A DNA stretch of 64,000 nt from Clostridiales bacterium UBA7568 (GCA_002479075.1 DLLG01000004.1:501081-565080), one strand, 5' to 3'. Counted from the first letter of the stretch, positions 26,460 through 34,490 are shown. Notes: generated from the letters alone by a model not told the origin. Translations and numbers: made by a program.

Positions 26460-26942
26460 ATGGCAAAGCAGCAGACAGTAACCGAAAGCGGATATAAAAA
26501 GATGAAGGAAGAGCTTGACTATCTTATAAACGTCAAGCGCAAGGAAGCGGCAGAGAACGTCGGTATTGCAAGAGGCTTCGGAGACCTTTCCGAAAACAGC
26601 GAATACGACGAAGCGAAGAACGAGCAGGCGAAGATCGAAGCAAAGATTGAGGAGCTTGAAGAAATCCTAGCTCACGCAAAGGTCATAAGCGACCACGAAA
26701 TCCAGACGGATACTGTAAACGTCGGTATAACGGTCGTCCTTTACGATATGGAATACGATGAGGACGTTGAATATACGCTTGTCAGCTCCAGAGAAGTCAA
26801 CCTTGCGCAGGGAAAAATCTCCGATCAGTCGCCGATAGGAAAGGCGCTTGTCGGAGCCAAGGTTGGCGATGTGGTATCTGTTGAAGTACCGGACGGTACG
26901 ATGAAATACAAGGTAAAGTCGCTCAAGAGACAGGAAAACTGA
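26460..26942 (+). CDS. greA: transcription elongation factor GreA
   Basis: GreA rescues backtracked RNA polymerase by stimulating transcript cleavage. The N-terminal coiled coil carries the acidic tip (ARGFGDLSENSEYDEAK, with Asp and Glu at the tip), and the C-terminal domain has the typical SPIGKALVGAKVGDVVSVEVP block. The length of 160 residues is standard. An AAGGAGAA site precedes the ATG. lysS follows 27 bases later, a frequent greA-lysS pairing. Confidence 0.96.
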   Translation: MAKQQTVTESGYKKMKEELDYLINVKRKEAAENVGIARGFGDLSENSEYDEAKNEQAKIEAKIEELEEILAHAKVISDHEIQTDTVNVGITVVLYDMEYDEDVEYTLVSSREVNLAQGKISDQSPIGKALVGAKVGDVVSVEVPDGTMKYKVKSLKRQEN

Positions 26943-26969
26943 AAAAATCACACCGAAGGAGATTATTAT

Positions 26970-28916
26970 ATGGCAGAGAATACTGTAAATCCAGCAGCCG
27001 AAGAGGAGCTTTCCGGCGAAAAGCTGAATGAAGTGCTGAAGATCAGAAGAGAAAAGCTCGACGCTCTCGTTGCGGCGGGAAAAGACCCGTTCACGATAAC
27101 GAAGTACGATCGCACTCATCACAGCTCCGAGATAAAAGAGCATTTTGATGAGCTGGAGGGCAAAGAAGTTTCCGTTGCAGGCAGACTTATGTCCAAAAGA
27201 ATTATGGGCAAGGCTTCCTTCTGTAATGTTCAGGATCTCAAGGGCAACATTCAGTGCTACGTTGCGCGGGACGCTGTCGGCGAGGAGGAATATGCTGCTT
27301 TCAAAAAGCTCGATATAGGGGATATTGTCGGCATTAAGGGCACCGTTTTCAGAACAAAAACGGGCGAGACATCCATCCACGCAACAGACCTCGTTCTCCT
27401 CTCGAAGAGCCTTCAGGTACTTCCCGAAAAGTTTCACGGACTTACAAATACAGACCTTCGCTACCGTCAGAGATACGTTGACCTTATAGTAAATCCTGAG
27501 GTGCGCGATACGTTTATCAAGCGTTCGAAGATAATCAGCACAATAAGACAGTATCTTGATTCTCTCGGCTTTATGGAGGTTGAAACGCCGATGCTCGTTG
27601 CAAATGCGGGCGGCGCAGCTGCAAGACCCTTTGAAACGCATTTCAACGCTCTGGACGAGGATCTCAAGCTCCGCATATCGCTTGAGCTTTACTTAAAGAG
27701 ACTTATCGTTGGCGGGCTTGAAAAGGTCTATGAGATAGGCAGAGTCTTCCGCAACGAAGGGCTTGACACGCGTCACAACCCTGAATTCACTCTTATGGAG
27801 CTTTATCAGGCATACACCGATTATAACGGAATGATGGAGCTGACGGAGAATATGTACCGTTATGTTGCGCAGACCGTTCTCGGTACAACGAAAATAGTAT
27901 ATAACGGCATTGAGATGGATCTCGGCAAACCCTTTGAAAGAATAACGATGACGGAGGCTGTCAAGAAGTATTCCGGCGTTGATTTCAGCGAGATTCATTC
28001 GGACGAGGAAGCGAAAGCTGTTGCAAAGGCACACGGCATAGCATTTGAGGAACGCCATAAGAAAGGTGACATTCTCAACCTCTTCTTTGAGGAATATGCA
28101 GAGGAACACCTTATCCAGCCGACATTCGTCACAGAGCATCCTGTTGAAATTTCTCCGCTTACGAAGAAAAAGCCCGGTGATCCGGAGCACGTTGAGCGTT
28201 TTGAGTTCTTTATGAACGGCTGGGAAATGGCAAATGCATATTCCGAGCTGAACGACCCGATCGATCAGCGCGAGCGTTTCAAAGCGCAGGAGGAGCTTCT
28301 TGCAAAGGGAGACGAGGAAGCCAACCGCACAGACGAGGACTTTATGAATGCGCTTGAACTCGGTATGCCGCCGACAGGAGGCATTGGCTATGGTATCGAC
28401 CGTATGTGTATGCTTCTGACGGATTCCGCCGCTATAAGAGACGTTCTCCTTTTCCCGACGATGAAGACTCTTGATGCCGAAAAGAAGGCGGACAAGCCCG
28501 CAGAGACGGCTCCCGTCGCGCCTGCTGTCGAGGAGAAGATAGACTTTTCGAAGGTAAAAATCGAGCCTTTGTTTGAGGATACGGTTGACTTTGAGACATT
28601 TGCAAAGTCGGATTTCCGCGCCGTTAAGGTAAAGGACTGCGTAGCCGTTCCGAAATCAAAGAAGCTGCTGAAGTTTACTCTTGACGACGGTACCGGCACA
28701 GACCGCACGATTCTCAGCGGTATTCACGCTTTCTATGAGCCGGAAGAACTTATCGGCAAGACCTGCATTGCAATCGTAAATCTTCCGCCAAGGGCGATGA
28801 TGGGAATTGAGTCCTGCGGAATGCTCATCAGCGCGGTTCACGAGGAAGAGGGCGAGGAAAAGCTTCATCTGCTTATGGTCGATCCTCATATTCCGGCAGG
28901 AGCAAAGCTGTATTAA
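26970..28916 (+). CDS. lysS: lysyl-tRNA synthetase with a C-terminal tRNA-binding domain
   Basis: This is a class II lysyl-tRNA synthetase, with the N-terminal anticodon-binding OB-fold and the catalytic motifs 2 (FRNEGLDTRHNPEFTLMELY) and 3 (PPTGGIGYGIDRMCMLL). The core ends near residue 505. After an Ala/Pro/Lys linker a second OB domain follows at about 540-648, with SDFRAVKVKDCVAVPKSKKL and NLPPRAMMGIESCGMLI, the signature of the Trbp111/EMAPII-like domain of methionyl-tRNA synthetase. Typical lysS is about 500 residues, so this one is an extended, fused form. It has an AGGAGA site. Confidence 0.95.
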   Translation: MAENTVNPAAEEELSGEKLNEVLKIRREKLDALVAAGKDPFTITKYDRTHHSSEIKEHFDELEGKEVSVAGRLMSKRIMGKASFCNVQDLKGNIQCYVARDAVGEEEYAAFKKLDIGDIVGIKGTVFRTKTGETSIHATDLVLLSKSLQVLPEKFHGLTNTDLRYRQRYVDLIVNPEVRDTFIKRSKIISTIRQYLDSLGFMEVETPMLVANAGGAAARPFETHFNALDEDLKLRISLELYLKRLIVGGLEKVYEIGRVFRNEGLDTRHNPEFTLMELYQAYTDYNGMMELTENMYRYVAQTVLGTTKIVYNGIEMDLGKPFERITMTEAVKKYSGVDFSEIHSDEEAKAVAKAHGIAFEERHKKGDILNLFFEEYAEEHLIQPTFVTEHPVEISPLTKKKPGDPEHVERFEFFMNGWEMANAYSELNDPIDQRERFKAQEELLAKGDEEANRTDEDFMNALELGMPPTGGIGYGIDRMCMLLTDSAAIRDVLLFPTMKTLDAEKKADKPAETAPVAPAVEEKIDFSKVKIEPLFEDTVDFETFAKSDFRAVKVKDCVAVPKSKKLLKFTLDDGTGTDRTILSGIHAFYEPEELIGKTCIAIVNLPPRAMMGIESCGMLISAVHEEEGEEKLHLLMVDPHIPAGAKLY

Positions 28917-28953
28917 AGCTCTGCTTTACGGGAATAAATAAACAAGCAGTCGC

Positions 28954-28981
28954 AGTGCCCGACCGGAAAAGGTCGGGCACT
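28954..28981 (+). other. strong hairpin after lysS without a clear T-run
   Basis: AGTGCCCGACC (28954-28964) pairs perfectly with GGTCGGGCACT (28971-28981) around GGAAAA. Bases after it (ACTGAAAAACGG) give no T-run, so it may be a transcript-stability or attenuation element before the next gene. Confidence 0.65.
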
Positions 28982-29003
28982 ACTGAAAAACGGAGGTCCC
29001 GAA

Positions 29004-29618
29004 ATGAAATTTCTGAAATGGCTCGATAATTTCTGGTATCACAACAAATGGAAGACGATAATCTCGCTTTTCCTCGCCGTTGTGCTTTTCATATGTATTT
29101 TCCAGCTTGCGACAAAGAAGAACTACGACGCCTGCATTATGTATGTCGGGGCGAAGACCGGCGCGATACCGCAGAGCATCGAAACGGACGTTGCGACGCT
29201 TATAGGAGACGAGAAAAAATCCGTCAGCTTTGCAAGGACAACATACGATCCGGATAACAACCTTGCGGCAGAAGCAAATATGATGGCGCAGGAGCAGCTT
29301 GCAAATATGCTTGTCTCGCCTTATTATATCTATATTATGGATAAAGAAGTTTACGAGATATATAAAGATTCGCCCGTATTTACGAAGCTGGAAGCGATAT
29401 ACGGTGATGCAATTCCGGACTACGCCTATGACGATTCTGCCCTTATCTATTCAAAGACAGAATTTGCAAGAAACAGCGAAAGCGACGATGCCATTCCGGA
29501 CGATGCCGTTATCGTTCTGAAGGTCAAGCCTTATATGTGGGGCAAGAGCGTTGCAAAAAGGGAAGAAAGAAATTTTCAATATCATAAAGAGCTTTTCAAA
29601 AAAATCGTCGGAGAGTAA
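29004..29618 (+). CDS. single-pass membrane protein of unknown function
   Basis: I do not recognise this 204-residue protein. A short basic N-terminus (KFLKWLDNFWYHNKWK) leads into one membrane helix near residues 18-36. The remaining extracytoplasmic part is acidic and has no cysteine pair or catalytic motif, only a run YDACIMYVGAKTGAIPQS. It has a good CGGAGG site. Its only near neighbour downstream is a tRNA cluster with its own promoter, so it is probably the last gene of the lysS transcript. Confidence 0.65.
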   Translation: MKFLKWLDNFWYHNKWKTIISLFLAVVLFICIFQLATKKNYDACIMYVGAKTGAIPQSIETDVATLIGDEKKSVSFARTTYDPDNNLAAEANMMAQEQLANMLVSPYYIYIMDKEVYEIYKDSPVFTKLEAIYGDAIPDYAYDDSALIYSKTEFARNSESDDAIPDDAVIVLKVKPYMWGKSVAKREERNFQYHKELFKKIVGE

Positions 29619-29638
29619 ACTTTTTCTCTAAAAAAATA

Positions 29639-29667
29639 TTGACAAAACGACGTAATTGTGTTACTAT
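29639..29667 (+). promoter_or_regulatory. promoter of the tRNA cluster
   Basis: TTGACA at 29639-29644 and TACTAT at 29662-29667 are 17 bases apart, 30 bases before the first tRNA. Confidence 0.85.
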
Positions 29668-29696
29668 ATTTGAGCGGCTGAAAACAGAGCTGCTTT

Positions 29697-29770
29697 GCGG
29701 GTGTAGTTCAATGGTAGAACACCAGCCTTCCAAGCTGGTCACGTGGGTTCGATTCCCATCATCCGCTCCA
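29697..29770 (+). tRNA. tRNA-Gly (anticodon TCC)
   Basis: The 74-base cloverleaf has acceptor GCGGGTG pairing with CATCCGC, D-arm GTTC AATGGT AGAAC, anticodon stem CCAGC/GCTGG around TTCCAA (anticodon TCC), a standard T-arm with TTCGATT, and an encoded CCA at 29768-29770. Confidence 0.97.
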
Positions 29771-29774
29771 ATAC

Positions 29775-29851
29775 GTGCCTTTAGCTCAGCAGGATAGAGC
29801 AACTGCCTTCTAAGCAGTAGGTCGAGGGTTCGAATCCCCCAAGGCACGCCA
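29775..29851 (+). tRNA. tRNA-Arg (anticodon TCT)
   Basis: The 77-base cloverleaf starts GTGCCTT and ends AAGGCAC-G-CCA. The anticodon stem ACTGC/GCAGT encloses CTTCTAA with anticodon TCT. The T-loop reads TTCGAAT. CCA is encoded. Confidence 0.97.
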
Positions 29852-29859
29852 TTTTCGAT

Positions 29860-29936
29860 GGAGGCATAGCTCAGCTGGCTAGAGTGTCTGCTTGACGTGC
29901 AGAAGGTCGGGGGTTCGAACCCCTCTGCCCCCACCA
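29860..29936 (+). tRNA. tRNA-Val (anticodon GAC) with an acceptor mismatch
   Basis: The cloverleaf has an anticodon stem TCTGC/GCAGA around TTGACGT, anticodon GAC. The acceptor 5' strand is GGAGGCA and the 3' strand TGCCCCC, so base 3 (A) faces base 70 (C), a mismatch. All other stems pair. CCA is encoded. The usual relative would carry T at position 70. The gene otherwise looks functional. Confidence 0.93.
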
Positions 29937-29972
29937 AAATAGCTCTGTTTTCAGGCTTTTTAATGCCGAGAT

Positions 29973-30050
29973 GGTGGATATAGCGCAGTTGGTTAGCGCG
30001 TCAGGTTGTGGCCCTGAAGGCCGTCGGTTCGAATCCGATTATCCACCCCA
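29973..30050 (+). tRNA. tRNA-His (anticodon GTG)
   Basis: The acceptor GTGGATA pairs with TATCCAC. The extra 5' G (29973) faces C at the discriminator position, the histidine identity element. Anticodon stem CAGG/CCTG encloses TTGTGGC with anticodon GTG. CCA is encoded at 30048-30050. Confidence 0.97.
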
Positions 30051-30059
30051 CAAAGAAAA

Positions 30060-30091
30060 AAGCCTTGATTTCATCAGGGCTTTTATTTTTT
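30060..30091 (+). terminator. intrinsic terminator of the tRNA cluster
   Basis: AAGCCTTGAT (30060-30069) pairs with ATCAGGGCTT (30073-30082) around TTC, with one G-T pair, and is followed by TTATTTTTTA. Confidence 0.93.
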
Positions 30092-30119
30092 ATCACACGA
30101 GGGTCGAAAGGAGAAACGA

Positions 30120-30659
30120 ATGAACATCTGGCACGATATCGGCGCAGAGCGCATAAAAGCAAACGACTTTATCGCCGTCATAGAGATCGGCAAGGGAAGC
30201 AAAAAGAAATATGAGCTCGATAAAGAGACGGGGCTCATCATTCTGGACAGAATTCTCTATACGTCTACGCATTATCCCGCAAATTACGGCTTCATCCCGC
30301 GCACGTTTGCGGACGACGGAGACCCGCTTGATGTGCTTGTGCTTATGAGTGAAGCTCTTGATCCGCTGACGCTTGTCCGTTGTTATCCGATAGGTGTTAT
30401 AAATATGATAGACAACGGGAAAAACGACGAAAAAATCATTGCAATTCCGTATAGCGACCCGACTTATAATTCGTATAAGGACATAAGCGAGCTGCCGAAG
30501 CACATTTTTGACGAAATGCGTCACTTTTTCTCCGTTTATAAACAGCTTGAATGCAAGCAGACAGCTGTTGACGAGGTGAGAGGGGCAGAGGCGGCGCTTG
30601 AAATCGTTGCAAAATGTATCGCCGAGTATGACAGAAAATTTGTCCGCCGCGAGGGCTGA
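30120..30659 (+). CDS. ppa: inorganic diphosphatase (family I type)
   Basis: This soluble enzyme hydrolyses pyrophosphate released by biosynthetic reactions. The core family I motif is present as FADDGDPLDVLVLMSE (the D-x-D-P-x-D pattern, residues about 64-72). The substrate-binding block is ILYTSTHYPANYGFIPRT. The later segment KIIAIPYSDPTYNSYKDISEL is also family typical. Length 179 is close to the usual 170-180. A good AAAGGAG site precedes the ATG. It is probably cotranscribed with the small TfoX-N protein 3 bases downstream. Confidence 0.92.
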   Translation: MNIWHDIGAERIKANDFIAVIEIGKGSKKKYELDKETGLIILDRILYTSTHYPANYGFIPRTFADDGDPLDVLVLMSEALDPLTLVRCYPIGVINMIDNGKNDEKIIAIPYSDPTYNSYKDISELPKHIFDEMRHFFSVYKQLECKQTAVDEVRGAEAALEIVAKCIAEYDRKFVRREG

Positions 30660-30662
30660 AAA

Positions 30663-30968
30663 ATGGCAACATCAAAAGAATTCATTGAATACGTCTGCGA
30701 CAGGGTTGCGCCGTTCGGAGCTGTGAACGCAAAGAAAATGTTCGGCGAATATATGGTCTATATCGACGCAAAGCCGATACTGCTCGTCTGCGATAACACG
30801 GTTTTTATAAAGAAGCTGCCTGAACTTTCGGAAATTATGAGCGGAGCCGATTGCGGCTTTCCTTATGACGGCGCAAAGGAGCACTATATTCTCGACACGG
30901 ATGACGAAAACAGACTTTCAATGGCGCTTGACGCATTGCTGTTTCTGACGCCGGAAAAGAAAAAATAA
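30663..30968 (+). CDS. TfoX N-terminal domain protein
   Basis: This 101-residue protein is a stand-alone TfoX/Sxy N-terminal domain, with VAPFGAVNAKKMFGEYMVYI near residues 15-34 as the family signature. Short, single-domain members of this family are common in bacteria that are not known to be competent, so a competence role should not be assumed. No DNA-binding motif is visible. It follows ppa by 3 bases and is followed by a terminator hairpin. Confidence 0.75.
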   Translation: MATSKEFIEYVCDRVAPFGAVNAKKMFGEYMVYIDAKPILLVCDNTVFIKKLPELSEIMSGADCGFPYDGAKEHYILDTDDENRLSMALDALLFLTPEKKK

Positions 30969-30972
30969 GAAG

Positions 30973-31005
30973 AAAACTGCGGGAGCGTGAGCCTCCGCAG
31001 TTTTT
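30973..31005 (+). terminator. intrinsic terminator after the ppa unit
   Basis: AAAACTGCGG pairs with CCGCAGTTTT across 30973-31004, with a loop of about 12 bases that is partly self-pairing, followed by T. It ends the ppa/TfoX-N transcript. Confidence 0.88.
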
Positions 31006-31232
31006 GCGTGAGGGTGGGCTTTAGGAAGAATGAAACGCTTTTTCCGCTTGAAGATTTGGAAGCGGCGCGGAGCACCATTGCGGAACTTGCCGAGAGGAGG
31101 ACGAACGAAGTGCGACGGAGATGGGTCATTCTTCGAGTGACGCGATTTGTCGGTTTTCGGAGGCACTCCTTCAGTCGCGACTCCGTCGCGCCAGCCCCCC
31201 GCTGAGGGAGCCTTGAAGATGAACGCAAATAA
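31006..31232. repeat. extragenic hairpin-rich repeat element, gene-free stretch
   Basis: This stretch holds no convincing gene. It contains nested inverted repeats, including CGCGAC-TCC-GTCGCG and an outer GGCACTCCTTCAG with CTGAGGGAGCC near 31161-31213. Open frames across it on both strands lack ribosome sites. The look is that of the repeated intergenic elements found in many gut Clostridia, but copy number cannot be seen from one window. Confidence 0.5.
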
Positions 31233-31272
31233 ATTGCCGAAGTTTCTCTGCCTGCTTTTCTTCTCGGAAATG

Positions 31273-31308
31273 ACAAAACAAAAAGCAGAGATGAGGATCA
31301 TCTCTGCT
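31273..31308 (-). terminator. intrinsic terminator for the ychF-nfo-nahK operon
   Basis: AGCAGAGATGA (31284-31294) pairs perfectly with TCATCTCTGCT (31298-31308). On the minus strand it is followed by TTTTGTTTTGT, so it terminates the minus-strand transcript coming from nahK. Confidence 0.9.
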
Positions 31309-31351
31309 TGCTATAAAGTTTGTGCAAATTCAATAACCAAAGCTTCTTTTG

Positions 31352-31379
31352 CCTACTTTTCTTCTCGAAGAAAAGTAGG
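31352..31379. repeat. perfect inverted repeat next to the nahK stop
   Basis: CCTACTTTTCTTC (31352-31364) is the exact reverse complement of GAAGAAAAGTAGG (31367-31379), leaving a 2-base centre. No T-run follows on the minus strand. Its A/T-rich arms look like a repeated extragenic palindrome rather than a terminator. Confidence 0.7.
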
Positions 31380-32468
31380 TTAGCAGGATTTGACGATTTT
31401 TTTCATATCGTCCATATGAGCCATAATGTCGTCTGCGAGCTTAAGCTGCGCACGGGCACGGACGAGATTGTGTTCCGGATAGCCTGTTTTGAAATAAACG
31501 TCGCCGTTGAGATAGTCACCGAGGAAGCGGAGAACAAGCTCATATGTCAGAATAAATGCAGACATAGGGAGCAGATCCTTTTCGCCGGCCGTTATTCCGT
31601 CGCCGACGCCGCAAAGAAAGCCTTTTGTGTATTCCTCGAAAAGGTCAAGACGGAGATAAACGTTTGAAAGGTCAGGGTCGTCCTCTGCACCGTTGTTTGC
31701 GGCGAAGCGGATACTGTCGCCGAAGTCATAGAGGAGGGACCCCGGCATAACCGTGTCAAGGTCGATAACGCAAACGCCCTCATTGGTCTTGTCGTCCATC
31801 ATTATATTGTTGAGCTTTGTGTCGTTATGGGTCACACGGAGGGGAATCGATCCGTCCGCAATGCCGTCAACGATTATATGCGCATACTTTTCATACGCCT
31901 TTATGCGCTCGATTTCGCCGAGACAATTTTTGACTCTGCCTGCCTTGTCGTCGCTTACAGCCTGCATAAAGTCTGCGTAGCGACTGACGGTATTATGGAA
32001 ATTCGGAATCGTTTCGGAGAGCGTTTCTGCTGGGTAATCGGCGAGCTGACGCTGGAACGTTCCGAAGGCCTTTGCCGCATTATAGAGAAGGCCGGGAGCA
32101 TCCGCCGACTGATGAGCGGTTGCGTTTTTGACAAAGTTGTACATTCTCCAGCAACCGTCATAAATGTGTCCGCCGTCACGGCAGGGAATGAGCGTAAGCA
32201 CCTCGCGCTTTGTGTCTCCGCCTGCGGCTTCAATCTTCTTTTTGATATGCTCGCAAACGCCGAGAATGTTGTTTGTCAGCGCGGTTACGTTCTTGAAAAC
32301 TACTGTGTTTATCTGCTGGAGGACAAATTCGTCCTCTGTGCCGTCTGCGTGTTTCCAGGAAACGGCGTATGTGTTGTTTATGTGACCGTCTTTCAGGGTC
32401 ACGAAGTCTACGGCGCATCCGTCGATATCAAAGTGACTGCAAATTTCATTTATACGTTCTTCTGTCAT
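31380..32468 (-). CDS. nahK: N-acetylhexosamine 1-kinase-like aminoglycoside phosphotransferase-fold kinase
   Basis: This 362-residue kinase has the APH fold. The block IPLRVTHNDTKLNNIMMDD holds the catalytic Asp and Asn, and VCVIDLDTVMPGSLLYDFGD holds the metal-binding Asp. Both match bifidobacterial NahK closely, as do the C-terminal DYLNGDVYF and YPEHNLVRAR segments and the length. NahK phosphorylates GlcNAc or GalNAc at C1 in the galacto-N-biose route used on mucin and milk glycans. No phosphorylase or epimerase gene accompanies it here. It is third in a minus-strand operon after ychF and nfo. Confidence 0.82.
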   Translation of the reverse strand: MTEERINEICSHFDIDGCAVDFVTLKDGHINNTYAVSWKHADGTEDEFVLQQINTVVFKNVTALTNNILGVCEHIKKKIEAAGGDTKREVLTLIPCRDGGHIYDGCWRMYNFVKNATAHQSADAPGLLYNAAKAFGTFQRQLADYPAETLSETIPNFHNTVSRYADFMQAVSDDKAGRVKNCLGEIERIKAYEKYAHIIVDGIADGSIPLRVTHNDTKLNNIMMDDKTNEGVCVIDLDTVMPGSLLYDFGDSIRFAANNGAEDDPDLSNVYLRLDLFEEYTKGFLCGVGDGITAGEKDLLPMSAFILTYELVLRFLGDYLNGDVYFKTGYPEHNLVRARAQLKLADDIMAHMDDMKKIVKSC

Positions 32469-32492
32469 CTTATAAAAACCTTTCGGAATATC

Positions 32493-33338
32493 TTATTTTT
32501 TATCATATGCAGCGCGAAGCATTTGGATCTCGCGCTTGTAGCCGTCAAAATCGTTCGGGGTTTCAAGGATAAACGGCAAATCGCAGAGCGCCGGATGGTT
32601 TATCACGCGCGAAAGTGCGTCAAGGCCGATGTAACCGTTGCCGATTGTCTCGTGGCGGTCTTTTCTTGCGCCAAGGGGATTTTTGCTGTCATTTAAGTGT
32701 ATCGCGCGGAGCTTTCCGAGCCCGATTACCTTGTCAAACTCACCTATGACGCCGTCAAGATCGTTTACTATGTCATAGCCTGCGTCCCAGATATGGCAGG
32801 TGTCAAGGCAAACGCCGAGCTTGTCCTTTTTCTCGACTCTTGCGATTATCTCCGCAATTTCCTCAAATCTTCCGCCGACCTCGGACCCTTTGCCCGCCAT
32901 CGTTTCAAGGAGGACGGTTGTTGTCTGCTCCTCGGTTATAACGGTATTCAGCAGGAAGGCGATTTCTTCAATGCCGACCTCGACCCCTTGTCCCGTGTGA
33001 TTGCCGGGGTGAAAATTATACATATTTCCGGGCGTATACTCCATACGGAGCAGGTCATCCTTCATTGTGTCAAGGGCGAACTGCCTTGTGTGCTCGTTTG
33101 CGGAGCAGGGGTTGAGCGTGTAAGGCGAGTGCGCAACTAGCTGCGAAATGCCGTTTTCTGCGGCGAACGCAAGAAAAGCGTCAACATCAGCCCGATTTAT
33201 TTCTTTTGCCGCTCCGCCGCGGGGATTTCTCGTGAAGAATGCAAAGGTGTCCGCTCCCATAGCCGCCGCCTCCTTGCCCATTGCAAGGTATCCGTCCGAT
33301 GCGGAAAGATGACAGCCTATTTTCAGCTTATCTCTCAT
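32493..33338 (-). CDS. nfo: deoxyribonuclease IV (AP endonuclease)
   Basis: Endonuclease IV cleaves DNA at abasic sites in base-excision repair, using three metal ions. The TIM-barrel signatures are visible: IGCHLSASDGY at the start, HPGNHTGQG, LETMAGKGSEVGG, CLDTCHIWDAGYD and HLNDSKNPLGARKDRHETIG, which supply the His, Glu and Asp ligands. The length of 281 residues is standard. Its start overlaps the ychF stop (TAATG), so the two are coupled. Confidence 0.95.
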   Translation of the reverse strand: MRDKLKIGCHLSASDGYLAMGKEAAAMGADTFAFFTRNPRGGAAKEINRADVDAFLAFAAENGISQLVAHSPYTLNPCSANEHTRQFALDTMKDDLLRMEYTPGNMYNFHPGNHTGQGVEVGIEEIAFLLNTVITEEQTTTVLLETMAGKGSEVGGRFEEIAEIIARVEKKDKLGVCLDTCHIWDAGYDIVNDLDGVIGEFDKVIGLGKLRAIHLNDSKNPLGARKDRHETIGNGYIGLDALSRVINHPALCDLPFILETPNDFDGYKREIQMLRAAYDKK

Positions 33339-34432
33339 TATACGTTGAAACGTATCACGACGATGTCTCCGTCGCGGAATACGTAATCCTTTCCTTCGCT
33401 TCTGATGAGTCCTTTTTCCTTTGCAACAGCCATTGAGCCGCAGGCGACGAGATCGTCAAAGGCTATGACTTCCGCGCGGATGAATCCTCTTTCCATATCG
33501 GAATGTATCTTTCCTGCCGCCTGAGGCGCCTTTGTGCCGTTTACGATTGTCCAGGCACGGACTTCCTTCGGACCTGCCGTCAGGAAGCTGATATAGCCGA
33601 GGAGATGATAGCTTGCTCTTATGAGCGCGTCAAGACCGCTCTCCTCTATGCCGAGGTCGGCGAGGAACGCCTTCTTGTCATCGCCGTCAAGCTCGGCAAG
33701 CTCCGCCTCGATCTGGGCGCATATGCTGATGAGCTCCGCTCCCTCGCTCTTTGCGAGCTCGGAGAGCTTTTTGTATGTCTCGCTCTTTTCAAAGTCACCG
33801 CCGACCATATCCTCGCTGATGTTTGCGACGTAAATTATCGGCTTCATCGAAAGAAGCTCAACATCCTTTATCTTTTCTTTTTCTTCGTCCGTAAGCGGAA
33901 TTGCGCGGGCGGAAATGCCGTTTTCAAGACCTTCTTTGAGCTTCATAAGAATATCAAGCTCGTCCTTTAAGGTTTTATCGCCCTTCATCGCCTTTTCCGT
34001 GCGCAGGATGCGCTTTTCAAGCACTTCAAGATCGGAAAATACAAGTTCAAGGTTTATCGTTTCAATGTCACGCAGGGGATCGACCTTGCCGTCAACGTGA
34101 ATAATGTTTGAATCCTCAAAGCATCTGACAAGATGCACGATCGCATCGACCTCGCGGATATGGGAAAGGAATTTATTGCCGAGTCCTTCGCCCTTCGAAG
34201 CGCCGCGGACAAGCCCCGCAATGTCAACAAATTCTATGACGGCAGGGGTATATTTTTCGGGATGATACATCTCCGCAAGCACATCGAGACGCTTATCCGG
34301 AACAGTTACCATACCGACGTTCGGCTCTATTGTGCAGAACGGGTAATTTGCCGATGCTGCGCCTGCGTTTGTTATTGCGTTGAAAAGGGTGCTTTTGCCG
34401 ACGTTCGGCAAACCTACTATACCGAGTTTCAT
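33338..34432 (-). CDS. ychF: redox-regulated ATPase YchF (Obg family)
   Basis: YchF/OLA1 is a ribosome-associated P-loop protein that hydrolyses ATP rather than GTP. Walker A is GLPNVGKST (residues 6-14), followed by NYPFCTIEPNVG and VDIAGLVRGASKGEGLGNKF. The TGS domain is at the C-terminus. The 364-residue length is typical. It is the first gene of the ychF-nfo-nahK minus-strand operon and has a promoter about 60 bases upstream. Confidence 0.96.
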   Translation of the reverse strand: MKLGIVGLPNVGKSTLFNAITNAGAASANYPFCTIEPNVGMVTVPDKRLDVLAEMYHPEKYTPAVIEFVDIAGLVRGASKGEGLGNKFLSHIREVDAIVHLVRCFEDSNIIHVDGKVDPLRDIETINLELVFSDLEVLEKRILRTEKAMKGDKTLKDELDILMKLKEGLENGISARAIPLTDEEKEKIKDVELLSMKPIIYVANISEDMVGGDFEKSETYKKLSELAKSEGAELISICAQIEAELAELDGDDKKAFLADLGIEESGLDALIRASYHLLGYISFLTAGPKEVRAWTIVNGTKAPQAAGKIHSDMERGFIRAEVIAFDDLVACGSMAVAKEKGLIRSEGKDYVFRDGDIVVIRFNV

Positions 34433-34490
34433 AATTTTAAGTCCTTTTTTATTCGCCGCAAAAAGCGGTTATTATTTTAATACAACATAT

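Noticed and set aside
30663..30968. Competence regulator TfoX/Sxy
   Set aside because: Only the N-terminal domain is present and there are no competence genes or CRP-S-type sites nearby. The symbol was therefore left empty.
31827..32696. 289-codon plus-strand open frame across nahK and nfo
   Set aside because: It is a mirror of the codon pattern of the two conserved minus-strand genes and has no independent support.
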